This document shows positions 1 to 5,038 of a stretch of DNA of 8,344 nucleotides, piece by piece. Each line of letters starts with the position of its first letter. The stretch's first letter is position 1. The notes beneath the pieces are model-generated. The model saw only the letters and a list, made by a program, of their open reading frames with translations. It made no database searches and was not told the DNA's origin. The stretch is from the NCBI GenBank assembly GCA_900552705.1, contig USAX01000082.1, positions 1-8,344 of the forward strand. Direction: 5' to 3'. Source of the stretch: an uncultured Collinsella sp. (GTDB taxonomy: Bacteria > Actinomycetota > Coriobacteriia > Coriobacteriales > Coriobacteriaceae). The position numbers and the translations under genes are program-made.

Positions 1-590
1 ACCTGAAAGACCACCCCAATGCGGCGGTGGTCAATCTGGGCTGCGGGCTGGACAACACCGGCAGAACCTGCGACAACGGTAGATGCAAGATCTACAATCT
101 GGACTTCCCGGATGTGATTGCCTTGCGACAGCAGCTACTGCCCGCCGGGGATCGAGAACAAAATATCCCCTGCGACCTGAAAGACACCGCATGGTTTAGC
201 AAAATCGATGCCTCCCGCGGGGCGGTGTTCTTTGCCTCCGGGGTGTTCTATTACTTTCTGACCCAGCAGGTCCGGGAACTGGTGCGGGGGATGGCGGACG
301 CTTTCCCCGGCGGTGTGCTGGTCTTTGATGCTGCCAATCGGACGGCAGTAAAGATGATCGCAAAAACATGGCTTAAGACTGCAAAAATCAAGGATGTGGG
401 GGCATTTTTTGCGGTTTCGGATGCCGCCAAGGAAATCGGCACGTGGAACAGCCGTCTGCAGGTCACAAGTCGCGGCTATATGCTGGGTTACAACGATTTG
501 AGAGACCCTTCTGTCAGCGGCTTTTTCCGGTTTCTCGCAAGGGTCGGTGACAACGGGATGAAAATGCAAATCGTGAAAATTAGATTTTAA
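1..590 (+). CDS. Class I SAM-dependent methyltransferase, leucine carboxyl methyltransferase/TcmP type (5' end missing)
   Basis: The reading frame is open to the left edge (first whole codon at base 3), so the N-terminus lies outside. The visible 195 or so residues begin with LKDHPNAAVVNLGCGLDNTGR, the SAM-binding motif I of the LCM family (VNLGCGLDT). It is followed by the acidic strand YNLDFPDVIALR, then FFASGVFYYF, then the motif VLVFDAANR. Family members methylate carboxyl or hydroxyl groups on small molecules or proteins; the substrate here cannot be read. The C-terminus (FFRFLARVGDNGMKMQIVKIRF) fits the family end, so the gene looks intact at this side. Four of 14 arginines use AGA and one AGG, and the DNA is visibly less GC-rich than the genes to the right, which suggests transfer from a lower-GC (Firmicutes-like) donor. 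A GTG at 27 could be taken as a start but would cut through motif I, so it is rejected. Confidence 0.88.
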   Translation, partial: LKDHPNAAVVNLGCGLDNTGRTCDNGRCKIYNLDFPDVIALRQQLLPAGDREQNIPCDLKDTAWFSKIDASRGAVFFASGVFYYFLTQQVRELVRGMADAFPGGVLVFDAANRTAVKMIAKTWLKTAKIKDVGAFFAVSDAAKEIGTWNSRLQVTSRGYMLGYNDLRDPSVSGFFRFLARVGDNGMKMQIVKIRF

Positions 591-599
591 AAGGCAAAA

Positions 600-716
600 A
601 TGAAGCCCATTCACTTTGACGTTGAAGAAGACGGCTTTTACGGCACATATTGGGCGTGCAAGGACACACATACAGCAGCGGGCACGGATTCGATTGAAAC
701 CGTGCCCGCTATCTGA
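600..716 (+). pseudogene. 38-codon remnant, probably the N-terminus of an alpha/beta-hydrolase gene
   Basis: An ATG at 600 follows the methyltransferase stop by 9 bases and is preceded by AAAGG with a 5-base spacer, so it looks like a true second gene of an operon. The product starts MKPIHFDVEEDGFYGTYWAC, which resembles the first beta strands of small alpha/beta hydrolases of the BAAT/acyl-CoA thioester hydrolase kind. That resemblance is recalled from the family pattern and not searched. After about 25 residues the frame runs into the arm of a terminator hairpin and stops at 714-716, with no lipase-type G-x-S-x-G motif or catalytic residues. The best reading is a 3' deletion that left a translatable stub. 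A genuine 38-residue peptide cannot be excluded. Confidence 0.45.
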
Positions 717-730
717 CACTATATTATTTT
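677..730 (+). terminator. Strong hairpin terminator after the methyltransferase operon
   Basis: AGCGGGCACGG (677-687) pairs perfectly with CCGTGCCCGCT (700-710). After an A-A mismatch, TTC/GAA extends the stem to a 4-base loop (GATT). On the plus strand an AT-rich stretch with a TTTT run (727-730) follows. The uridine tract is not contiguous with the stem, so termination may be imperfect. On the minus strand the same stem lies downstream of guaA and may help end that transcript, but there is no T run on that side. Confidence 0.65.
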
Positions 731-744
731 ATCGAACGTCTGTT

Positions 745-2343
745 CTATTCCCACTCGATGGTCGCGGGCGGCTTGGACGTGATGTCGTAGCACACGCGGT
801 TGGCGCCGGGAACCTCGGCCACGATGCGGCCGGAGATGCGGGCCAGGACGTCGTAGGGCAGCTTGGCCCAGTCGGCGGTCATGGCATCGCTGGACTCGAC
901 GGCACGCAGGATAATTGGGCGCTGGTAGGTGCGCTCGTCGCCCATAACGCCGACGGACTTAATGTCGGGCAGGACGGCGAAATACTGCCAGCAGCTATGC
1001 TCGGAGTTGCGCTCGCCGGTCTGCTCAAACAGACGCTGGTTGTAGGCATCGAGCTCCTCGCGCACGATAGCGTCGGCGTTCTTGAGGATCTCGAGCTTCT
1101 CCTTGTCGACTGCGCCGATGATGCGGATGGCCAGACCCGGGCCCGGGAAAGGCTGGCGGAACACGATGTTACCCGGCAGGCCCAGCGCCAGACCAAGCGC
1201 ACGGACCTCGTCCTTAAAGAAGTGGTCGAGCGGCTCGATGAGGTCGAAGTGCACGCCCTCGGGGAACGGGATCAGGTTGTGGTGGCTCTTGATGGTGGCC
1301 GTCTTGCCGCCCGTCTTGCGCGCACCGGACTCGATGATGTCGGGGTAGATGGTGCCCTGAGCCAGGTACTTGACCGGCTTGCCGTCGCACTCGAGCTGCT
1401 GCGCCACGGCGAAGAACTCTTTCCAGAACTGCGTGCCGATGATGCGGCGCTTTTCCTCGGGCTCGGTTACGCCAGCCAGGAGCTCGGCATAGCGGTCCTC
1501 GGCGTGGACATGGATAAAGTCGACATCAAACTGCTTGGTGAAGACCTCCTCCACCTGCTCGGGCTCGCCCTTGCGCAGCAGGCCGTGGTTGATGAACACG
1601 CAGGTCATCTGCTTGCCCACGGCGCGGGCGCCCAGGGCAGCCACGACGGAGGAGTCGACGCCGCCGGACAGGGCCAGAATCACGCGGTCGTCGCCGACCT
1701 TCTCGCGGAACTCGGCCGTCATGGTCTCGACCAGGTTGTCCATGCTCCAGTTGGGCTCCAGGCCGCAGATCTCAAACAGGAAGTTGCTCAGCAGCTGCTG
1801 ACCGTACTCGGAGTGCTTGACCTCGGGGTGGAACTGCGTGGTGAAAATCTTGCGCTCGACGCACTCCATGGCGGCAACCGGGCATACGTCGGTGCTGGCG
1901 GTAACGGTAAAGCCCTCGGGCACCTCGGACACGGCGTCGCGATGGCTCATCCACACGGTCTGCTCCATGGGCGTGGAGTTAAAGAGCTTGGCGCCGGCAG
2001 TGCGCGTAATAGTGGCGCGGCCGTACTCGCCCACCTCGGAGTGCCCGACCTTGCCGCCGAGCGTCACGGCCGTGATCTGATGGCCGTAGCAGAAGCCCAG
2101 GACGGGAAGGCCCAGGTCAAAGATGGCAGGATCGATGGACGGAGCGTCCTCGGCGTACACGGAGGCCGGGCCGCCAGAAAGGATGAGCGCAGAGGCGTTC
2201 ATCTCGCGAATCTCGTCGGCCGAAATGTCGCAGGGGACAATCTCGGAATACACGTTGAGGTCGCGGACGCGACGGGCAATGAGCTGACCGTACTGCGCAC
2301 CAAAGTCGAGTACGAGGACCTTTGCGGAAGCATTTTGATCCAT
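745..2343 (-). CDS. guaA: GMP synthase (glutamine-hydrolysing)
   Basis: This 532-residue protein amidates XMP to GMP using glutamine and ATP, the last step of de novo guanine nucleotide synthesis in the cytoplasm. An N-terminal class I glutamine amidotransferase domain spans about residues 8-195, with the nucleophile Cys85 in LGFCYGHQ and the His172/Glu174 pair in FHPEVKHS. The ATP-pyrophosphatase domain follows, with PP-loop LALSGGVDSS (224-232), IKSHHNL (351-357) and the XMP-binding region near QGTIYPDIIES. The C-terminal dimerisation domain ends in the invariant KPPATIEWE. Length equals the family norm. The frame is open for 158 codons further upstream, but ATG at 2343 is chosen because AGAGGGGG (2349-2356) sits 5 bases before it and MDQNASAKVLVLDFGAQY is the normal N-terminus. 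It diverges from ansA. A GGCGGG/CCCGCC stem lies just upstream of the ribosome binding site. No purine riboswitch core was recognised in the leader. Confidence 0.98.
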   Translation of the reverse strand: MDQNASAKVLVLDFGAQYGQLIARRVRDLNVYSEIVPCDISADEIREMNASALILSGGPASVYAEDAPSIDPAIFDLGLPVLGFCYGHQITAVTLGGKVGHSEVGEYGRATITRTAGAKLFNSTPMEQTVWMSHRDAVSEVPEGFTVTASTDVCPVAAMECVERKIFTTQFHPEVKHSEYGQQLLSNFLFEICGLEPNWSMDNLVETMTAEFREKVGDDRVILALSGGVDSSVVAALGARAVGKQMTCVFINHGLLRKGEPEQVEEVFTKQFDVDFIHVHAEDRYAELLAGVTEPEEKRRIIGTQFWKEFFAVAQQLECDGKPVKYLAQGTIYPDIIESGARKTGGKTATIKSHHNLIPFPEGVHFDLIEPLDHFFKDEVRALGLALGLPGNIVFRQPFPGPGLAIRIIGAVDKEKLEILKNADAIVREELDAYNQRLFEQTGERNSEHSCWQYFAVLPDIKSVGVMGDERTYQRPIILRAVESSDAMTADWAKLPYDVLARISGRIVAEVPGANRVCYDITSKPPATIEWE

Positions 2344-2506
2344 GGTTTCCCCCTCTTGTTGGCGGGGAGCCGCTGCCCGCCCGCGCGAATGAACGAAAAT
2401 AACTTTCATAGTGTACACGTAACCAGCGGTTCTGCGCCCGTCATAGCCATCAGAGCACGGCAAACGCACGACCTGGGCCCCTATTTGACAGCAATTGGAG
2501 CGTTGC

Positions 2507-2535
2507 CAAACGTTACAGATGATGTAATACGTTTG
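2507..2535. promoter_or_regulatory. Inverted-repeat operator candidate between guaA and ansA
   Basis: CAAACGT (2507-2513) and ACGTTTG (2529-2535) are perfect 7-bp arms around 15 bases. Nested inside, TTACA (2513-2517) and TGTAA (2523-2527) form a second dyad centred one base away. The right arm overlaps the predicted ansA -35 box, so a bound dimer would be placed to repress ansA; guaA control from the same site is possible but 165 bases distant. AAACG-type half-sites recall LacI-family operators in general. The regulator is unknown. Confidence 0.4.
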
Positions 2536-2560
2536 AACATTGGACGCCCTGTGCCACAAT
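2533..2560 (+). promoter_or_regulatory. Predicted ansA promoter
   Basis: TTGAAC (2533-2538) lies 16 bases from CACAAT (2555-2560), which is preceded by TG at 2552-2553 as in an extended -10 element. Transcription would start near 2567, giving a leader of about 45 bases. A TTGACA at 2485-2490 is a perfect -35 hexamer but has no matching -10 at the right distance. Confidence 0.45.
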
Positions 2561-2611
2561 ACTGCCGAACGACTCCGCCTCTGTGGCGGCAAATACGATA
2601 GGAATACCAGC

Positions 2612-3625
2612 ATGAAGCGCATCCTTCTCATCGCCACGGGCGGCACCATCGCATCGACCGAGGACGGCAACGGCCTCTCCCCCGCCCTGACCGGTGAGGA
2701 GCTCGCCCAGAGCGTCCCCGAGATCTCGGGCCTCTGCGAGCTCGACGTCGTGCAGCCCATGAACATCGACAGCACCAATATGCGCCCCAGTGACTGGATG
2801 CGTATCCGCGACGTCATCGTCGAGGGTTATGCCGACCACGACGGCTTCGTGATTCTGCACGGCACCGACACCATGAGCTACACCGCGGCGGCGCTTTCCT
2901 ACCTGATTCAGGACAGCCCCAAGCCCATCGTACTCACCGGCTCGCAAAAGCCCATGGGCAATCCCTTTACCGACGCCAAGCTCAACCTGTACCAGAGCCT
3001 GCTCTATGCGCTCGACGAACACTCGCACGACGTCTCGATCGTGTTTGGCGGCGTAGCCATTGCCGGCACGCGTGCCCGCAAGCAGCGCACCATGAGCTTT
3101 AACGCGTTCATTAGCGTCAACTATCCGCCCATCGCCTATATCCGCAATGACCGCATCGTGCGCAACGGGCTTCACGGCACGCATCAGGGCGAAAACCCGG
3201 TGCGTTTCTACGACAGCATCGACCCGCGCGTATTTGTACTCAAGCTCACGCCCGGCGTGAACCCAGGCATTCTGGACGCCCTTGCCGATAGCTACGACGC
3301 TGTAATCCTTGAGACCTTTGGCATTGGCGGTATCCCCGAGTTTGGTGAGTCGGGCGAGTCGTTCCAAGAGGCAATTTTCCGCTGGGTCGATTCGGGCCGC
3401 ACCGTCGTTATGACCACGCAGGTCCCCGAAGAGGGTCTCGATCTGGGCGTTTATGAGGTCGGCCGTGCTTACGCCGATCATCCGGGCATTCTGCGCGGCG
3501 ACGATATGACAACCGAGACGCTCGTGGCCAAAACCATGTGGGCACTCGGCCAGTCACGCGATGCCGCCGAGATCCAGCGTCTGTTCTACAGCCAAGTCAA
3601 CCACGACCGCATCCCGATGGCGTAA
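2612..3625 (+). CDS. ansA: Type I (cytoplasmic) L-asparaginase
   Basis: The 337-residue enzyme hydrolyses L-asparagine to aspartate and ammonia. Both catalytic signatures are intact: TGGTIAS at residues 9-15 (nucleophile Thr12) and HGTDTM at 83-88 (Thr85-Asp86). The conserved lysine of the second triad is probably Lys157 in GTRARKQR. There is no signal peptide and the length matches E. coli AnsA, so it should be cytoplasmic rather than periplasmic AnsB type. The frame extends upstream to a TTG at 2540, but ATG at 2612 is preferred because AGGAA (2600-2604) precedes it by 7 bases and the family starts directly with the first beta strand (MKRILLIATGG). It is monocistronic; its 3' side is followed by an inverted-repeat element instead of another gene. 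A related glutaminase or archaeal GatD role is unlikely given the length and lack of an AMPKD extension. Confidence 0.95.
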   Translation: MKRILLIATGGTIASTEDGNGLSPALTGEELAQSVPEISGLCELDVVQPMNIDSTNMRPSDWMRIRDVIVEGYADHDGFVILHGTDTMSYTAAALSYLIQDSPKPIVLTGSQKPMGNPFTDAKLNLYQSLLYALDEHSHDVSIVFGGVAIAGTRARKQRTMSFNAFISVNYPPIAYIRNDRIVRNGLHGTHQGENPVRFYDSIDPRVFVLKLTPGVNPGILDALADSYDAVILETFGIGGIPEFGESGESFQEAIFRWVDSGRTVVMTTQVPEEGLDLGVYEVGRAYADHPGILRGDDMTTETLVAKTMWALGQSRDAAEIQRLFYSQVNHDRIPMA

Positions 3626-3665
3626 TCCCTAAGGCAGTTCCACTTATCGCAGCCTCAAACGACAG

Positions 3666-3913
3666 GTGGTCCCCCTCAGGCCGTGCAAAAATCGGAGTAT
3701 TCTGCAATTTCTCCGCCGGAGGCGCAGAATCGGCTGATTGTTAGACAAACTTTTAGGACGAACGGGCCGTCTAGTAACTATTTATTCCTCATTTTTATTT
3801 AGCGCGTGGATTAACTACTGTTAAAAAGGCAACGCCAGCCGCTCGGGCTACCATCTACGGCTGAACAGGTGCTGAATACTCGCGATTTTGCACATCGCAA
3901 CCAGGGGGACCCG
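3666..3913. mobile_element. MITE-like non-coding element with terminal inverted repeats
   Basis: This accounts for almost all of the 321-base gap between ansA and the repressor gene. The left arm is GGTCCCCCT (3668-3676), a 6-base spacer, then GTGCAAAAATCG-GAGTATTC (3683-3702). The right arm, read on the minus strand, is GGTCCCCCT (3911-3903), a 9-base spacer, then GTGCAAAATCGC-GAGTATTC (3893-3874). The inner 20-mers match except for two single-base indels. The interior (3706-3870) is AT-rich in its middle, has no usable reading frame and encodes no transposase. No convincing target-site duplication was seen. Alternatives are two opposed copies of a protein-binding motif, or a long-stem non-coding RNA. 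The element sits 40 bases after the ansA stop and 33 bases after the repressor stop. Confidence 0.6.
3699..3730. repeat. Hairpin inside the left arm of the inverted-repeat element
   Basis: ATTCTGC (3699-3705) pairs with GCAGAAT (3724-3730), with an inner CTCC/GGAG stem closed by GCC. It could act as the ansA terminator, but no clean T run follows. It competes for bases with the long-range pairing of the terminal repeats. Confidence 0.4.
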
Positions 3914-3946
3914 CCCAAAGAGCGTCAAATACAGCGGGGGAACGCC

Positions 3947-4165
3947 CTATTCGATACCCTCGAGTAGCTCTGACACCGTCATGCCAAGCGCGGGCGCAAT
4001 TTTAAATAGAATCTCGAGCGTACTGTTTGCCGTTCCGTCCTCAATTCGGTCGAGATAAGGTCGGCTGATTCCGACCGCTAGGCAAAAATCGACCTTGGAA
4101 ATACCAAGGGCCTTGCGCGTCCGCTCGACTCGCTCGCCAAGAATCTGTTTCGCATGTTCATTCAT
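3947..4165 (-). CDS. XRE/Cro-CI type helix-turn-helix regulator
   Basis: The 72-residue protein is almost only a HTH_3 domain: a first helix (about 4-20), the SKVDFCLAVG helix (23-32), the recognition helix ISRPYLDRIEDG (33-44), and helices ILFKIAPALGMTVSELLEG (52-70). Proteins this small bind DNA as dimers with no sensor domain, so the signal must come from DNA occupancy, a partner protein or turnover. ATG at 4165 is chosen as start; a TTG at 4189 would add LHFKLVC and is only about 7 bases from the predicted transcript start. Neither has a recognisable Shine-Dalgarno, which predicts weak translation. The gene diverges from the HAD-like gene across a perfect palindrome and is probably autoregulated through it. 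It could also be an antitoxin-like repressor, but no toxin family was recognised next door. Confidence 0.85.
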   Translation of the reverse strand: MNEHAKQILGERVERTRKALGISKVDFCLAVGISRPYLDRIEDGTANSTLEILFKIAPALGMTVSELLEGIE

Positions 4166-4181
4166 GCAGACGAGTTTGAAA

Positions 4182-4231
4182 TGGAGCAAAACAAAAACGT
4201 AAACTATAGTTTACGTTTTGTCGAATATCCA
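4182..4231. promoter_or_regulatory. Face-to-face promoters sharing one -10 core
   Basis: The palindromic ACTATAGT at 4203-4210 supplies a TATAGT -10 on each strand (plus 4205-4210, minus 4208-4203). At exactly 17 bases upstream, the plus strand has TGGAGC (4182-4187) and the minus strand has TGGATA (4231-4226) as -35 elements; TGGA is in mirror position on both sides. Two polymerases could not occupy this site together, so expression of the repressor and the HAD-like gene would be mutually exclusive at any instant. The -35 boxes are weak (3 and 4 of 6 consensus bases). Confidence 0.5.
4194..4219. promoter_or_regulatory. 26-bp perfect palindromic operator
   Basis: AAAACGTAAAC-TATA-GTTTACGTTTT is a perfect dyad centred between 4206 and 4207. 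It covers both predicted -10 elements of the divergent XRE and HAD-like genes, so a bound repressor dimer would silence both. Half-site ACGTAAAC is the natural recognition unit to test. Binding by the adjacent regulator is inferred from position. Confidence 0.75.
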
Positions 4232-4241
4232 GGAGTTTTCT

Positions 4242-4631
4242 ATGTCGGCTTGCTCGATTTCAATGCGTCAGAGACCACATTGCGCAGACGGCGTGCAGCC
4301 CAAGCTTGTCGTCGTTGAGGCCGAATACCTTTCCCCTGACGAACGCACAGCCGCGACACTGCTATCGAGCCGTGTCGCGACCGCATTGCTCCCCAACCCA
4401 ACGAAAGGCGAGCTCGCCGCTCAATGCCAGACGCACGGCTGTGCCCTTGCCCAGGCCGTTGTGATAGCAACCAGCCAACGCGGCCTGCCCCTTCTCTTAG
4501 AAGCCGGTATCGCGCTCACCCTTCGCGGCGCCGGATACGAAAACGAGGCCGCCGCCGATATGGTCTTTAAACCACGATCGAGCGGCGGCCTCGCAGCAGC
4601 CATTGAATATGCGTGCAGGCTCGTTGCCTAA
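4242..4631 (+). CDS. Small HAD-superfamily-like protein lacking catalytic aspartates
   Basis: ATG at 4242 follows AGGAG (4231-4235) by 6 bases, giving 129 residues; an in-frame TTG at 4218 lies inside the operator and is rejected. From Lys55 to the end the order of residues follows the C-terminal part of Cof-type (HAD-IIB) phosphatases without gaps: KG, a helix, HG, VVIATSQRG, LLLEAGIAL, EAAADMVF, then SGGLAAAIE. Where Cof enzymes have the magnesium-binding GDxxND, this protein has ATSQRG (76-81). Near the N-terminus KLVVVEAEYL (21-30) sits where DxDGT would be, with Glu in place of Asp. No cap domain fits in the length. It is therefore probably not a phosphatase, and may bind a ligand or the neighbouring regulator. 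The assignment is by remembered family pattern, so a different Rossmann-like fold remains possible. It ends 9 bases from the convergent membrane-protein gene. Confidence 0.6.
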   Translation: MSACSISMRQRPHCADGVQPKLVVVEAEYLSPDERTAATLLSSRVATALLPNPTKGELAAQCQTHGCALAQAVVIATSQRGLPLLLEAGIALTLRGAGYENEAAADMVFKPRSSGGLAAAIEYACRLVA

Positions 4632-4640
4632 AAGGACAGG

Positions 4641-5024
4641 CTAGAAACCAAAGCCAAAGCCCGTTCCGGTAATCGCCGAGTACATAAAGTAAACGTTGAT
4701 CACGTTGAGGAATACACCCGTAATGCAGCCGTTTCGCAGGTAGCGCTCGCACACGATGCGCGCCATAGCGGCGGAGTCCTCATTGTTCTTGGCCTGGCGT
4801 CCCGCCGTAAAGTAGGTCGCCACGCTCAGCAGCAGGTTGAGTACCGGCAGCGCCAGCAGCTCGTAGCTCTTGCCCCAGCGCGTCACCTCGCCGGCCGCGT
4901 TAAACTTCGTTGCCACCTCGGGACCAATGTTGGGGAGAACAAACGCCGCAACTAACAGCGGAAGCACCGCAAGCACCAGCAGCGCGATGCCCATGTAGCC
5001 GGCTTTTTTGCCATATTTGAACAT
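4641..5024 (-). CDS. Small DUF1648-like membrane protein
   Basis: The 127-residue product has three hydrophobic segments, about residues 9-30, 54-75 and 98-120, with no signal peptidase site. Between the first two lies PNIGPEVATKFNAAGEVTRWG (31-51), which resembles the DUF1648 signature (P-x-HFNxxGExDRWG) found alone and in SdpI-like immunity proteins. Function is unknown; members are integral cytoplasmic-membrane proteins. ATG at 5024 is preferred over ATG at 5030, because AAGGA (5037-5033) is 8 bases from the former but only 2 from the latter. The gene starts 11 bases after the ychF stop and depends on readthrough from it. The last residues, GTGFGFGF, form a glycine-phenylalanine repeat. 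It lacks the longer SdpI core, so an immunity role should not be assumed. Confidence 0.75.
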   Translation of the reverse strand: MFKYGKKAGYMGIALLVLAVLPLLVAAFVLPNIGPEVATKFNAAGEVTRWGKSYELLALPVLNLLLSVATYFTAGRQAKNNEDSAAMARIVCERYLRNGCITGVFLNVINVYFMYSAITGTGFGFGF

Positions 5025-5038
5025 GTGCATTGTCCTTA
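5022..5038 (-). promoter_or_regulatory. Stop/ribosome-binding-site fusion coupling ychF to the membrane-protein gene
   Basis: The ychF stop TAA (5038-5036) supplies the first bases of AAGGA (5037-5033), the only Shine-Dalgarno for the downstream gene. Ribosomes finishing ychF would cover this site, so the two are probably translationally coupled. The spacing also decides the ATG at 5024 over 5030. Confidence 0.6.

Noticed and set aside
2485..2490. A perfect TTGACA as the ansA -35 element
   Set aside because: No acceptable -10 lies 16-18 bases downstream; the TTGAAC/CACAAT pair further on fits better.
2344..2506. A purine riboswitch or PurR-type leader upstream of guaA
   Set aside because: No conserved purine riboswitch core or anti-terminator pair was recognised. 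Only a short GGCGGG/CCCGCC stem near the ribosome site is visible.
616..2601. A 661-codon open frame on the plus strand opposite guaA
   Set aside because: It mirrors guaA codon by codon, has no ribosome site, and its product is a low-complexity Ala/Gly/Leu/Asp-rich chain typical of the antisense of a high-GC gene.
3538..3744. A 68-codon plus-strand frame running from ansA into the inverted-repeat element
   Set aside because: It overlaps the ansA end in another frame, has no ribosome site, and its composition is not protein-like.
3823..3878. A rho-independent terminator for the XRE regulator (minus-strand T5 run at 3827-3823)
   Set aside because: The preceding stems (GGC/GCC and AGCC/GGCT) are only 3-4 bp and lie more than 100 bases after the stop, inside the inverted-repeat element.
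3947..4631. A toxin-antitoxin pair
   Set aside because: The genes are divergent instead of co-directional, and the partner resembles a HAD domain, not a known toxin family.
4641..5024. A bacteriocin-immunity (SdpI) gene
   Set aside because: Only the DUF1648-like part is present, the longer SdpI core is missing, and no toxin gene is nearby.
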